Shown: piece after piece, positions 43,001-52,111 of the stretch
How positions within the stretch are numbered: position 1 is the stretch's first letter
How the letters are laid out: each line of letters starts with the position of its first letter
Assembly: GCA_964439215.1 (NCBI GenBank)
Contig: CAYTNY010000001.1
Span: forward strand, 1-64,000
Direction: 5' to 3'
Length of the DNA stretch: 64,000 nt
From: CAYTNY01 sp964439215
GTDB taxonomy: Bacteria; Oederibacteriota; PGYV01; CAYTNY01
Notes under the pieces: generated by a model
Databases searched by the model: none
Seen by the model: the letters and a program-made list of their open reading frames with translations, nothing else
Told to the model about the DNA's origin: nothing
Position numbers and translations under genes: made by a program

Positions 43001-43848
43001 ATATCTTTTTCTTTCTGAAGCGAAAGTATTTTCATTTCTTCATGTTTCATTTCATGCGTGGAAAGCTTTGTGTTTTCTTCCTCTATTTTTTCGTCAACAC
43101 TCTTTTTTTCGCCCTCAACATTTCTGTACTTGGAATTTTTTTTCTTTATATCCCTGAACAGGAGCCTTACCGCTATATCGCTCCATTCTTCCTTAAGAAC
43201 TTTATACTTTTCGGCTTTTTTCGCCTGCCTCTCAAGCGATGCCGCCTGCCGTTTGACTTCAACAAGTATGTCGTTTATCCTCAGCATATTCTGTTCGGTC
43301 GCTTCAAGCCTTCTTAACGCTTCATCTCTTTTCTTTATGTACTTTGTTATACCCGCGGCTTCTTCAAATATTTCCCTTCTCTGCTCGGGTTTTGTATTTA
43401 TTATCCTGTCCACTTCGCCCTGGCTTATCACGGAATAGGAATCAATACCCACTCCCGTATCCATAAAAAGCTCCACTATATCCTTGAGTCTTACGGGATT
43501 TTCATTTATAAAATATTCGCTCTCTCCGGACCTGTAAAGTCTTCTGGTGACCTTTACTTCGGTATAATCCATATTTATGGTTTTCTCGGAATTATCAAGC
43601 GTTATGGATACTTCCGCCATACCCAGCGTCTTGCGGTCGTCAGACCCCACAAATATAACATCTTCCATCCTGCTGCCCCTTAAGGACTTCGGACTCTGCG
43701 TTCCGAGCACCCATTTCACGGCGTCAAATATATTGCTTTTCCCGGAACCGTTCGGACCCACAACAATGGTTATTCCGCCGCCGAATTTCAGGCGCGTTTT
43801 ATCAGCAAAAGATTTAAAACCAAAAAGTTCAAGTTCTTTAAATTTCAA
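40021..43848 (-). CDS. smc: Chromosome segregation protein SMC
   Basis: Condensin ATPase for chromosome organisation. Walker A GPNGSGKS is at residues 31-38; long coiled coils flank a hinge at about 505-660 (DAVGNLISVEKTYEKAVEKTL...). The signature LLSGGEKAITAISLLFS and Walker B FCVMDEIDAALDD are near 1100-1150. After the ATPase head there is an extra tail of about 85 residues rich in Glu/Ala/Asp/Ser/Gly. The start is TTG 43848, with GGGAG 7 nt upstream and immediately after the aminotransferase TAA. Length 1275 is somewhat above the usual about 1190. Confidence 0.96.
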   Translation of the reverse strand: MKFKELELFGFKSFADKTRLKFGGGITIVVGPNGSGKSNIFDAVKWVLGTQSPKSLRGSRMEDVIFVGSDDRKTLGMAEVSITLDNSEKTINMDYTEVKVTRRLYRSGESEYFINENPVRLKDIVELFMDTGVGIDSYSVISQGEVDRIINTKPEQRREIFEEAAGITKYIKKRDEALRRLEATEQNMLRINDILVEVKRQAASLERQAKKAEKYKVLKEEWSDIAVRLLFRDIKKKNSKYRNVEGEKKSVDEKIEEENTKLSTHEMKHEEMKILSLQKEKDINEKRERFLIKQQEIKRLEDNLKFLSQRYAELSQRVEELKNENVDNAGKIERIRIEISEKNEVLDVKQREIDGKNTEIEGLTLKVSEFEQGLEARRSEKDVKLRAVEELNKEINTLNNNLVEQEIALKTLDEKLQKNEADAKYAGEKEIFIENELKQITENRGVKKDEIEDIKGRETRLIKEKILKNETKKRTDSMLKDLEMDIGRMESRYGFLKQMHEKLEGYGEIVRKVLTDFKKENTESGGERIIDAVGNLISVEKTYEKAVEKTLSDVLQTVIINDKGVVKDIFTRYADAKGRISLFDSSFSGEAVLESGRKKAAHRNITGYLPDMITVEEKYTPLKALFYNIFTCENLEKAFEIIRDGNSDEEYYILTQQGEFISNRGYYSRAGAGAGAGEGFLSREREISEIKNEIMAAREKQGAVEEEFVRQERKIFEIESEIERLSTLFHSRYVEVVKDDERIKQKEEERIFVKETVKNLDVQKKELIKEKEEKSERIAGIQELSGKKKDEKQRVLELAENAEEGIARAEEELQGLNRNLEEKRMEFLTAKNEYEMELNNKKTLENRLGEIEAFYENTGKEIESLKIKISESRQERQESENRINEDKNTLSGDEDAWNQSRIEFEGFKKEMDGLEKYIKEMGRERDRLKEQQYELKVVMNELSVDIRALEEKLEEEFKVKAREEQIESEGMDEEQYRELKMNAEEKKEKMDKLGVINLVAIEEYNELKERNEFLQSQYDDLASARSNLQKVIRKTNEESKALFEKAFDEIRGKFSEVFRKMMNGGEADLILIDRDNILESGIDIIARPPGKKLQNITLLSGGEKAITAISLLFSLFLTKASPFCVMDEIDAALDDINVVRFTNLVKSFNDITQFIIISHNKITMETADVLYGVSMEKAGVSKIISVKLDGKEKKPADKKEMDEKKVKKERLEGFSTSGERQTDAAAEGSAENTGAAGPEKTEENNTDAEKRSNKSDASGAGEAAEPVKGGDNDQN

Positions 43849-44955
43849 TTATATTCTCCCGAAATATTTTTTAAATGCTCTGCTTATTTTTTCAATATCA
43901 TCTCTGTTCAGGCCGGGATGAACCGGCAGGCTTATAACTTCCCGCGATGCCTTTTCCGCCTCCGGGAACGCCGCGTTTTTCCCCGCAAACTTCCTGAATA
44001 CAGGCTGTTTATGCAGAGGCACGGGATAAAATACCTTGGCTCCTATTTTTTCGGCATTGAGATGTTTTAAAAGACTGCCGCGCCTGCCTTTTTTCACCCT
44101 GACTGTAAACTGATGAAAAATATGCCGGCATCCTTTCTGTTCTTTCGGTGTTATTATACTGTCATATTCAGCGAATGCTTCTGTTAACACAGCCGCGTTC
44201 TTTCTTCTTTTTGCGTTAAATCCGTCAAGCTTTTTCAGCTGCTCCAGCCCTATTGCCGCCTCAATATCCGTGGTGCGGTAGTTGTAGCCTATATGCGTAT
44301 GGTAATACATATTTTTCATTCCGTGGTTTATAAACTGTCTTGCTGTTCTTTCCGGGCCCCTGCTCTTAAAAATAACCATTCCGCCTTCCGAAGACGTCAT
44401 ATTTTTCGTCGCGTACATTGAAAATGCCGCCGCATCCCCGAACTGCCCCGCTTTTTTCCCTTTATAAACCGCGCCATGCGCCTGCGCCGCATCTTCTATT
44501 ACTTTCACGCCGTACCTTCGGGCCGTTTTCATTATCTCATCCATTTTACATATCTGTCCGTAAAGATGTACAACAACCACGGCTTTTATTTTTCTTTTTT
44601 TGTCTTTTTTCAGAGCCTGCTCCAGCGCATCGGGGGATATATTAAAACTTTCTTCTTCAATATCCGCAAAAACAGGCGAGGCGCCCGAATGAATTATTGA
44701 ACTTGCCGTTGCAAAAAAGGTAAAAGGTGTTGTTAAAACCATATCGCCCCTTCCTATACCGAGGGCATAAAGAGCTGTATGCAGGGCGCACGTCCCGTTT
44801 GCCGCGGCAACCGCGCTTTTTGCTCCCTGATAAGAAGCGAACTTTCTCTCAAATTCCTTCACAACAGGGCCCGATGCGATGATCCCCGAATCAAGCACTT
44901 TTTTTACCGCCTGCTTTTCCTCTTTGCCTATTAACGGCCTTGAAATTGGAAGCAT
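43849..44955 (-). CDS. DegT/DnrJ/EryC1/StrS-family sugar aminotransferase
   Basis: PLP-dependent aminotransferase for nucleotide-linked keto-sugars. The PLP Lys184 is in AAFSMYATKNMTSSEGGMV; other family marks are ANGTCALHTALYALG, TPFTFFATASSI, VIEDAAQAHGA and YNYRTTDIEAAIGLEQL. It lies between lpxI and smc in the lipid A cluster, where a 3-amino-sugar lipid A precursor enzyme (GnnB-like) would make sense. No GnnA-type dehydrogenase is next to it, so it could equally make a surface-glycan sugar. Length 368 is normal. Confidence 0.92.
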   Translation of the reverse strand: MLPISRPLIGKEEKQAVKKVLDSGIIASGPVVKEFERKFASYQGAKSAVAAANGTCALHTALYALGIGRGDMVLTTPFTFFATASSIIHSGASPVFADIEEESFNISPDALEQALKKDKKRKIKAVVVVHLYGQICKMDEIMKTARRYGVKVIEDAAQAHGAVYKGKKAGQFGDAAAFSMYATKNMTSSEGGMVIFKSRGPERTARQFINHGMKNMYYHTHIGYNYRTTDIEAAIGLEQLKKLDGFNAKRRKNAAVLTEAFAEYDSIITPKEQKGCRHIFHQFTVRVKKGRRGSLLKHLNAEKIGAKVFYPVPLHKQPVFRKFAGKNAAFPEAEKASREVISLPVHPGLNRDDIEKISRAFKKYFGRI

Positions 44956-44981
44956 ACCATTCTCCTTATGAATGTTTTTTA

Positions 44982-45782
44982 TCAGTAACCGGTTATAAAT
45001 ATTTTTGCTCTGTCTGCTTTTTTTATGATCTTCTCCCTGTCAAGAAGAAATGTTCTGCCTGCCTCAAGCGCAATTCCCGCGCCTTTATGTTTTTGAATAA
45101 GATCTATTGTTTTTTCTCCCACAACAGGAACGTCATACCTCATATCCTGTCCCGGCCTTGCCGCTTTTACGACCACAAAGCCCGGCCCGCCTTCCGCCGC
45201 GGCGCGTTCAATGCATTTATCTGTTCCTTCCATTGCTTCAACCGCAATTATTGACTTCTTTTTCACAACAACCGTCTGTCCTATATCCAGCGACGCCGTC
45301 TTTTTCGCGATCTTAATTCCCAGCTGAATATCCCGGATATTATCTTTCCCCGGCGCTGTTTTTCCCGCATTTCCCTTTCCCGCAAGAAAATCCTCAAGAA
45401 GATATGTACTCTTTAAGACCTTTATTCCTTTTTCCGAAAAAAGGTCTATTATCCCTTTCATTACCGCGGCTGCCCTGAAATCCTTAAGTTTCATAAGAGT
45501 CTTTAAAGTAAGCATGTCAAACTTTATATTTTTAACAAGATTTGCGTGCCGAATATAACCCAAAAGCACTATCCTGTCAACCGCTTCTTTTCTGCATATA
45601 CGGATGATTTTAGAAAGCTCCGTTATTTTTATTTCATAAGGCTCTGAATATTCGGCAAGCGCTTTTATGTCAGCCTCGCCTGTTATTCCGAAAACAACCA
45701 CGGGCTTTTTTTTCTCCGCTGCTTTGCGCAGGAACAAAAGCGGCAGGCTGCCTCCTCCCGCCGCAAGGGCTGTTTTCTTCAC
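44982..45782 (-). CDS. lpxI: UDP-2,3-diacylglucosamine pyrophosphatase LpxI
   Basis: Fourth step of lipid A synthesis, making lipid X (the LpxI type, not LpxH). The family pattern includes ALAAGGGSLPLLFLRKA at the N-terminus, IVLLGYIRHANLVKN (about 73-87), the central DIGQTVVVKKKSIIAVEAMEGTD (about 165-187) and VVVKAARPGQDMRYDVPVVGEKTI. The start is GTG, overlapping the lpxA stop by 4 nt. 266 residues. lpxB and lpxK are not in the window. Confidence 0.93.
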   Translation of the reverse strand: MKKTALAAGGGSLPLLFLRKAAEKKKPVVVFGITGEADIKALAEYSEPYEIKITELSKIIRICRKEAVDRIVLLGYIRHANLVKNIKFDMLTLKTLMKLKDFRAAAVMKGIIDLFSEKGIKVLKSTYLLEDFLAGKGNAGKTAPGKDNIRDIQLGIKIAKKTASLDIGQTVVVKKKSIIAVEAMEGTDKCIERAAAEGGPGFVVVKAARPGQDMRYDVPVVGEKTIDLIQKHKGAGIALEAGRTFLLDREKIIKKADRAKIFITGY

Positions 45783-46546
45783 CTTATGATACCTCTGGCG
45801 GATGTTTCCGCGAATTCAATAAAATGCCTGACATCTTCGGTATTCTCCGCCTGTTTTTTCACGGTTTCAACCGCTTCTTTCATCATAAGTTTCTTTCTGA
45901 AAATAATATTATATGCGTTTTGAAGCGCCTTTATCCTCGCGGAGTCAAAACCTTTTCGTTTCAGTCCGACTTTATTCAGCCCGAACGTTCTTGCGGGCTC
46001 GCTGACAACCATGACAAACGGCATTGCGTCTTTGGTGACCCTGCATCCTCCGCCTATCATGCTGTATGCGCCTATTCTGACGCCCTGGTGCACAAGCACC
46101 GTACTGCTTATAAACGCATGGTCCTCAACAAGCGTGTGCCCCGCCAGCTGTGCGGCGTTTACTATTATAACATTATTCTTCACCCGCGCATCATGGGCCA
46201 TATGAACATATCCCATGATAAAGTTATTGTCTCCTATACGGGTCGCGCCGCCGGGAGCGGTTGCCCTGTGTATTGTGGCATATTCCCTTATGACATTTCC
46301 GTCTCCCACAATAACAAATGATTCTTCGTCTTTAAATTTTGTATCCTGCGGCTTATCGCCTATCAGCGTGCCTTCTCCGATATAATTTCCTCTGCCCAGG
46401 ACAGTGCCTTTTTTAAGATGAACCTTCGGCGCGATTTCGCATTCATCTCCCACAACAACGCCTTCATCAATTATGGCAAAGGCTCCCACCTTTACATTTT
46501 TTCCTATTTCCGCTTTTTCGGAAACCAGAGCTGTATCGTGTATCAC
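45779..46546 (-). CDS. lpxA: Acyl-ACP:UDP-N-acetylglucosamine O-acyltransferase LpxA
   Basis: First step of lipid A synthesis. Left-handed parallel beta-helix of hexapeptide repeats. The catalytic base is His118 in HMAHDARV, followed by NNVIIVNAAQLAGHTLVED. The helical C-terminus starts at about 195 (GLNKVGLKRKGFDSARIKAL). The GTG start has AGGAG 7 nt upstream. Whether the acceptor is GlcNAc or the 3-amino form (GlcNAc3N) is open, given the aminotransferase two genes downstream. 255 residues. Confidence 0.95.
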   Translation of the reverse strand: MIHDTALVSEKAEIGKNVKVGAFAIIDEGVVVGDECEIAPKVHLKKGTVLGRGNYIGEGTLIGDKPQDTKFKDEESFVIVGDGNVIREYATIHRATAPGGATRIGDNNFIMGYVHMAHDARVKNNVIIVNAAQLAGHTLVEDHAFISSTVLVHQGVRIGAYSMIGGGCRVTKDAMPFVMVVSEPARTFGLNKVGLKRKGFDSARIKALQNAYNIIFRKKLMMKEAVETVKKQAENTEDVRHFIEFAETSARGIIR

Positions 46547-46567
46547 TTCACTTCTCCTTTTTCATCA

Positions 46568-47008
46568 TCAGGCGATCATAGCCATCATATCCGCTTCCGC
46601 GGCTTTGTCCTCTCCGACAAAAGCGTCCCCGTGTATTTTTCCTATCTTTCCTTTAAATTTTTCTATTGTCACCTTCATCGTCAGCGTGTCCCCGGGAACC
46701 ACCGGCCTTCTGAACTTCACATTGTCAATTGACATGAAATAAATGGCTTTTCCTTCCTGTCCTTCAAGTTTTTTCATGAGAAGCACCCCGCCGGTCTGCG
46801 CCATTGCCTCCACAATCAGAACCCCCGGCATTACGGGTTCATCCGGATAATGCCCCTGGAAGAACCATTCATTCATAGTCACATTCTTTATTCCTGTAAT
46901 TGACTCCCCTTCTGTGATTTCCGTTATTCTGTCCACGAGCAGCATAGGGATCCTGTGGGGAATAAGTTTCATAATTTCTTTAACATTCAGCTTTGTTTCC
47001 ATAATCAT
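46568..47008 (-). CDS. fabZ: 3-hydroxyacyl-ACP dehydratase FabZ
   Basis: Fatty-acid elongation dehydratase that competes with LpxA/LpxD for hydroxyacyl-ACP. The hot-dog fold motifs are PHRIPMLLVDRITE (about residues 18-31), the catalytic His53 in FQGHYPDEPVMPGVL and Glu67 in LIVEAMAQTGG. Normal length of 146. ATG 47008 or the in-frame ATG two codons later may be used. It sits between lpxC and lpxA, as in many diderms. Confidence 0.95.
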   Translation of the reverse strand: MIMETKLNVKEIMKLIPHRIPMLLVDRITEITEGESITGIKNVTMNEWFFQGHYPDEPVMPGVLIVEAMAQTGGVLLMKKLEGQEGKAIYFMSIDNVKFRRPVVPGDTLTMKVTIEKFKGKIGKIHGDAFVGEDKAAEADMMAMIA

Positions 47009-47047
47009 TCACCTCGTTTTTTTTCATGAATTAATATACGGCCGGGA

Positions 47048-47869
47048 TTATTTTTTAATCGTGCGGATTTTCTTTATTGCTTCTATATTATGCCTGTGCC
47101 CTGTCTTATAGGCAATAACAAGCATTTTCAGTCCTGAACCCAGAATGCCGAAGTCGCCTATTACATCAAGAGCCTTATGCCTTGCCAGTTCGTTTTTATA
47201 CCGCAGTCTTGTATTAACGGCCCTGCCTTTATCCATCAGAACCGCGTTTTTAGGCCCCGCGCCTTTTATAAGCCCGCTTTTTATGAGCCCCTGCAGTTCT
47301 TTTTTAAAGCCAAAAGTTCTGGCCCGGCAGATGCGTTTTAAGTATGTATCAGGCGTTACCTCCGATGAAAACTCCATCGGCCCGCATCCCATTTCGGAAA
47401 AATCGGAAAAATAATAAACTTTAAACACAGGATACGGAATAACAGCCAGAAAACAGCCGTTGTCTTTAACTGCCGCAGGCTCTTTTATTTCCAGTGTTTT
47501 TTTTAATGCATTCTGTTTTTTCAGCCCCGCACTCAAAACAGCTTTCGCAAAAACCGCGGCGCTGCCGTCGCCGCAGGGAAGTTCGCCGCCTTTAATTTCA
47601 ACGGTTATATTGTCTATTCCAAGCCCCCGCACAGCCGATACCATATGCTCCACGGTATAAATCCTGCTTTTTCCTTTTTTTACGGATGTCCCGCGCCTTG
47701 TATCAAATACATTTTCGGGCCTCAGGGTATATTTCTCATTATTATTCTTTATTATTATTCCTCTGCCGGGCGCGGCCGCGGAAAAAACCACGGTGCTTTC
47801 TCTGCCCTTGTGCAGGCCCCTGCCTTTTACCAGCGCGCTTCCCGCAATAGTAATCTGTTTTTCTCTCAT
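47048..47869 (-). CDS. lpxC: UDP-3-O-acyl-N-acetylglucosamine deacetylase LpxC
   Basis: Committed, zinc-dependent step of lipid A synthesis. Glu74 and zinc ligand His75 are in [17 protein letters not shown]; His231 and Asp235 are in [17 protein letters not shown]; the acid/base His258 is in [15 protein letters not shown] and CRARTFGF also fit. Length 273 matches the single-domain form, not the LpxC-FabZ fusion seen in Bacteroidetes. It overlaps lpxD by 4 nt. Confidence 0.96.
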   Translation of the reverse strand: MREKQITIAGSALVKGRGLHKGRESTVVFSAAAPGRGIIIKNNNEKYTLRPENVFDTRRGTSVKKGKSRIYTVEHMVSAVRGLGIDNITVEIKGGELPCGDGSAAVFAKAVLSAGLKKQNALKKTLEIKEPAAVKDNGCFLAVIPYPVFKVYYFSDFSEMGCGPMEFSSEVTPDTYLKRICRARTFGFKKELQGLIKSGLIKGAGPKNAVLMDKGRAVNTRLRYKNELARHKALDVIGDFGILGSGLKMLVIAYKTGHRHNIEAIKKIRTIKK

Positions 47870-48891
47870 TTGTTCTTTTTAAACCCGTCCAGTTCCTCTT
47901 TGATTTTTCTGATCTCTTTTATAAGCTCCGGAATCTTAGCTGTATTTGCCTCTGCTCTTCTGACCTGCATAATGGGCCTTGCCGGGGTCCCGCTCATAAC
48001 AGAACCCGGTTCAATATCCTTTGAAACTCCGGCCTTAGATCCTATTATTGCTCCGTCTTTTATCGCGACATGGTCGGCAATACCTGCCTGTCCGCCTATA
48101 ATGCATCCTTTTCCTATCACCGTGCTTCCCGCAATACCGGTCTGCGCCGCAATAAGGGTTCCCGCCCCTATCTTTACATTATGGCCCACATGGATAAGAT
48201 TATCCATTTTCACATTATCATCTATGACCGTAGGTCCGAAAGCGCCTCTGTCAATACAGCAGTTCGCCCCTATTTCAACGTTATTTCCGATCTCCACCCA
48301 TCCTGTCTGGGGTATTTTCACAACATCATCCTTAACCGGAAGGAAACCAAATCCATCCGGACCTATGACGGCTCCCGCATGAATAATACAGTCAACTCCT
48401 ATTTTTACCCGCGCGTATATTACCGCATTCGGGTATATAATTGTTTTATTTCCGATTGCGGCATTTTCTCCGACACAGACGCCGTCCGACACCACAGCCA
48501 TATCCCCGATGCTGCATCCGTCTCTTATTACCGCGGCTCCCCCAATATGAACGTCTTTTCCTATTTTTACATCTTTTCCTATTACCGCTGTTTCTGAGAT
48601 ACCCGGCTGCGGCCGCGGCCGGGTATAAAACATCCTTAAAACTTCAACATACGCTTTTTTTGCGTCGTCTACCTTTATTATTGTCTTCCCTTTTAAATCT
48701 GACCGTGAATCCGAAATTATAACCCGCGCCTTTGAACGTTCCGCCGCTTCAATATATTTTTCGGAAAGAATAAAGCTCGCATCCGTGCCGGAAGCATTTT
48801 CAAGATCTGAGATTCCGGATATAACAGCCTCCGCATCACCGGCAGCTGTTCCGCCCAGTTTTCGCGCCAGCTGCCGTGCGGAAAGTTCCAT
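47866..48891 (-). CDS. lpxD: UDP-3-O-acylglucosamine N-acyltransferase LpxD
   Basis: Third lipid A step. The N-terminal LpxD domain (about 1-95; [19 protein letters not shown]) is followed by hexapeptide repeats (about 100-300) and a C-terminal coiled helix. The catalytic His region is [29 protein letters not shown] (about 232-260). [31 protein letters not shown] is typical. The length of 341 is normal. ompH lies 6 nt upstream. Confidence 0.96.
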   Translation of the reverse strand: MELSARQLARKLGGTAAGDAEAVISGISDLENASGTDASFILSEKYIEAAERSKARVIISDSRSDLKGKTIIKVDDAKKAYVEVLRMFYTRPRPQPGISETAVIGKDVKIGKDVHIGGAAVIRDGCSIGDMAVVSDGVCVGENAAIGNKTIIYPNAVIYARVKIGVDCIIHAGAVIGPDGFGFLPVKDDVVKIPQTGWVEIGNNVEIGANCCIDRGAFGPTVIDDNVKMDNLIHVGHNVKIGAGTLIAAQTGIAGSTVIGKGCIIGGQAGIADHVAIKDGAIIGSKAGVSKDIEPGSVMSGTPARPIMQVRRAEANTAKIPELIKEIRKIKEELDGFKKNK

Positions 48892-48897
48892 TGAATC

Positions 48898-49392
48898 TTA
48901 ATTCCCGTTCATTTCTTTTATTACATCAAATGTAAGATCGTCGCCGCCGAACAACAGCAGGTTCTTTTCAAAAACATAATCATACCCTTCATCTTTCGCT
49001 ACTTTCTGCACAACCGCTCTTATATGCTCTATGATTTCGCCCGTGGCGCTCTGCTCTTCACTCATTAGCACACGTGCTTTTTCCTCCGCTTCCCTGGAAA
49101 GTTTCGCGATCTCCTGCTGAAGTTCTTCCTGTTTTTTCTGAAGATTTTTCCTGTCAAGCACACCTGCTTTCTTTTCCAGGTCATCTCTCCTCTCAAGAAG
49201 CATCTGTTTTTCTTTTTCTATGTTCTTTTCCATCTCTTCTTTTTTCTTCATAAGTTTTTCCTGAGCCTTTTTTGTACCCCCATACTTTGAAAAGACCTTT
49301 TCAATGTCAACATAACCCACATTCAGCGCAAATGCCGACACCGAAAAAACCATAAGCATCAAAACCGCCGTCAAAATCTTCATTTTTCTCAT
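48898..49392 (-). CDS. Periplasmic chaperone OmpH/Skp
   Basis: Trimeric periplasmic chaperone for outer-membrane proteins. Signal peptide at residues 1-22 (VFSVSAFA), then GYVDIEKVFSKYGGTKKAQEKL, the OmpH N-terminal motif. A long Lys/Glu/Gln coiled coil fills about 35-115 and the core strand returns at the end. 164 residues. It follows bamA by about 40 nt, as in many diderms. Confidence 0.92.
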   Translation of the reverse strand: MRKMKILTAVLMLMVFSVSAFALNVGYVDIEKVFSKYGGTKKAQEKLMKKKEEMEKNIEKEKQMLLERRDDLEKKAGVLDRKNLQKKQEELQQEIAKLSREAEEKARVLMSEEQSATGEIIEHIRAVVQKVAKDEGYDYVFEKNLLLFGGDDLTFDVIKEMNGN

Positions 49393-49431
49393 TTCTATTA
49401 CCTCCTGCTTTTTTTATTATTTTATTGAATG

Positions 49432-51810
49432 TTAAAATATATTCCCTATGTTAAAGTGTATCTTTCCATCCTGCCGCCCCGTGATAGGATCCGGAACCAG
49501 CGGGTAACCCCAGTCAAGCCTGATAAGCATAACAGTTCCGGGTATCGTAAACCTTATTCCCATTCCCGCACTCGGATAAAGGAACGGATTTGAGAAATCA
49601 ACGTCTTTTGAACTTGTCCAGGCATTTCCGCTGTCATAAAAAGCCACAACAGAAAACATCCTCTCAACCACTTTCAGTTTGTATTCCAGATTTGTAACCA
49701 GTGTGAAATTCCCTCCACCCAGCGGATTAAGAGCCCGTTCTTCATAACCTCTTACCGTATCCGTTCCGCCGCAGTAAAATTTCTCTGTCGGCGGCACGTC
49801 CGGCGAACCGTATGCCCATGGATAGCCCCATACATTTCCGATCTTTGCCCGGAAGCCAAGTACAAATTTCCAAATACTGGGGGTGAAATATCTGAAGTCA
49901 GCAATTCCTTTATAATAATTATAATCCCCGCCCAGAATACCTCCGCCTGTCTGAAGCGCCAAACTTGCGTAGAGACCCTTTCCGGGATCAAAAACATCAT
50001 CTCTGGTATCATAAACAAACATCGGGGTTATACTGCTTACCTGGCTCTTTCTTTCCTCTATTACTCCCTGCAGCTCCTCGTCAATATTTGAATAAGCGTC
50101 CTCCTGATACCTGTATGTCATAAAACCTTTCATTTCATTTGTGAATCTTCTGCCAAAACTGAGGTTCAGCCCGTAAGTATCAAGGTCATATCCCTGATTA
50201 TTGTAATCTTTTTCCTTTAATATGTTCCATACATCAACACCCAGAGATGTCGGCACATCAAAGAGCCACGGATCTTCATAGGAAAGCTGCCAGCTTCTTT
50301 TTGTATTGCCGAACTGAACATCCGCACTGAAAGATTTGCCCTCCCCGAAAAGATTCGCGTTCGTAAGCTGCACATATCCCACAAGCCCTTCCACGGTTGA
50401 GTATCCGGCTCCGAGTCCTATTGTATTTGTTTTTCTTTCAACAACTTCAAAAACAAGATTGAGTTCATCCATTGCTATCTGTTCCGTATCTATCACAACA
50501 TTGTCAAAGAATCCCAGATTGTATATTCTTTCCTGCGACTTTTTGATCTTTTCGCTGTCAAAAGGCTCATCCGGCTTCACAAGGATCTCCCTCAGGATCA
50601 CTTTGTCTTTTGTCGCGTAATTGCCCCGTATTTTTATTTCATTAACATATGCAACCGGGCCCTCGGATATGGCAAGGCCTATATCAACCTCTCCGGTATC
50701 ATCATCATAAAAATAAGACCTTCGCACCTGCGCGAAAATATGTCCTTTTTGCGAATACATATTCTTTACCCTTGCCACATCCTGCTCAAAACGGTTCCTG
50801 TCAAATTCCCTGTCTTTCCGGCTTTTTATGTTTTCCTCGATCTCGCGCGTCGTGAATATTTCATTGCCCTCTATCACTATCTCTCTTATTTCATACCGCG
50901 CGCCCTCTTTTATCGGTATCGTTATTTCTATCGTATTTGTTTCCGTATCTATATCCACGAATTCTTCTATGAGCTTCTCTCTGTTCATTTCGATCTCGCC
51001 GGATTCATAGCCGTTTATCTTTGCTTTCACATAACCTTCGGATGAGTATGCGTTTAAAATCTTTTTCAGATCATTTATAAACTTATCATCATCAAACACA
51101 CCGCTTTGAAACCATCCTTCTTCTTTTGTCTCCATAATTCCTTTTATCCTGTCAATGCTGAAAACCGAATTGCCTTCCGCGGTTATGGATTTTACTTTTA
51201 CTTTTTCCCCTTCATTGACATTGATCTTTATTCCGACTCTTTTTTTGCCGTTTTCTTCGGTTTCCATCTCATTTATTTCGTAATTTACATCCGCGTAATA
51301 ATAATTTCTTGTTTTATACATTTCTTCTATCTGGCCCACAACTTTTTTAAGAAGAAATTCATCCAGATAGCCGCCTTCTTTTATTTTGGGGTTATCACGG
51401 CTTTCAGGCGCTTCATCCTGGGCGTCGAAAGGATTTATCGTTTCCTGCGCATCAAGTTCAAATTTCCCTTTAATATCACCGCTGCCGATACCTTCATTTC
51501 CTTCTATTGCAATTTCCGCAACTACGGGTTTCTCTTCTATCTTATAAGTCAGCACATTTTTCCCATCTTCTTCGGACAACACGACATTAATATCGTCAAA
51601 TATTCCGGTTTCATACAGATTTCTGATATCTTCGCGTGTCTTGTACTGCGAATACGGCATGCCTATCCCGTATGATATCCTGCTCAGTATTTCCTGTTCA
51701 TCGGCGGTCACCAGGCCCGTTATTCTAATATCGTCAATTATTGTTATTGCCGCGTTCAGAACCGGTGCCAGACACATAAAAATCAATAAAAATCGCAAAT
51801 TTTTAAACAC
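49432..51810 (-). CDS. bamA: Outer membrane protein assembly factor BamA
   Basis: Inserts beta-barrel proteins into the outer membrane. Signal peptide (1-20), five POTRA domains (about 22-420; markers include ITGLVTADEQEILSRISYG and IKGNYATKDKVILREIL), then the 16-strand barrel. The barrel has VYDTRDDVFDPGKGLY (the TRxxxDP-type motif) and the FYCGGTDTVRGYEERALNP loop, which contains the VRGF/Y motif of Omp85 proteins. It ends in IHFNIGNIF with a terminal Phe. The GTG start has GGAGG 8 nt upstream. Head gene of the lipid A run. Confidence 0.95.
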   Translation of the reverse strand: MFKNLRFLLIFMCLAPVLNAAITIIDDIRITGLVTADEQEILSRISYGIGMPYSQYKTREDIRNLYETGIFDDINVVLSEEDGKNVLTYKIEEKPVVAEIAIEGNEGIGSGDIKGKFELDAQETINPFDAQDEAPESRDNPKIKEGGYLDEFLLKKVVGQIEEMYKTRNYYYADVNYEINEMETEENGKKRVGIKINVNEGEKVKVKSITAEGNSVFSIDRIKGIMETKEEGWFQSGVFDDDKFINDLKKILNAYSSEGYVKAKINGYESGEIEMNREKLIEEFVDIDTETNTIEITIPIKEGARYEIREIVIEGNEIFTTREIEENIKSRKDREFDRNRFEQDVARVKNMYSQKGHIFAQVRRSYFYDDDTGEVDIGLAISEGPVAYVNEIKIRGNYATKDKVILREILVKPDEPFDSEKIKKSQERIYNLGFFDNVVIDTEQIAMDELNLVFEVVERKTNTIGLGAGYSTVEGLVGYVQLTNANLFGEGKSFSADVQFGNTKRSWQLSYEDPWLFDVPTSLGVDVWNILKEKDYNNQGYDLDTYGLNLSFGRRFTNEMKGFMTYRYQEDAYSNIDEELQGVIEERKSQVSSITPMFVYDTRDDVFDPGKGLYASLALQTGGGILGGDYNYYKGIADFRYFTPSIWKFVLGFRAKIGNVWGYPWAYGSPDVPPTEKFYCGGTDTVRGYEERALNPLGGGNFTLVTNLEYKLKVVERMFSVVAFYDSGNAWTSSKDVDFSNPFLYPSAGMGIRFTIPGTVMLIRLDWGYPLVPDPITGRQDGKIHFNIGNIF

Positions 51811-51849
51811 TTATATTACCTCCATTGTATTCTTGATAATTTGAAATAT

Positions 51850-51877
51850 ATTATAACATATAAAAAAACAAATTCAA
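51850..51877 (-). promoter_or_regulatory. Promoter of the bamA-lpx operon
   Basis: The minus strand reads TTGAAT (51877-51872), a 16-nt spacer and TATAAT (51855-51850) with TG extension (TGTTATAAT). The leader would be about 33 nt before GTG 51810. Confidence 0.65.
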
Positions 51878-52082
51878 TACGTTTAGCCACTTTTCTTTTT
51901 TCCATATAACAAAAAACTGTGTCATAAAAACATGCTTCCGGATATACACCCGGTCAAACACTGAACAGCAACTGCTTTTGTATCTGTTAAGTCTTTGGAC
52001 GTTTAAAAAGGCGTTCCGGTTCACATATATTTCCCCAAAGCAGACATAAATACTCCCGGAACATAATTTTAAAATAAATTAC

Positions 52083-52111
52083 TTGAACACAGCTGTTTTT
52101 CAGTGTAAAAT
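52083..52111 (+). promoter_or_regulatory. Promoter of the HNH gene
   Basis: TTGAAC (52083-52088), 17-nt spacer, TAAAAT (52106-52111), then AAGGAG (52125-52130) 8 nt before ATG 52139. Confidence 0.65.
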
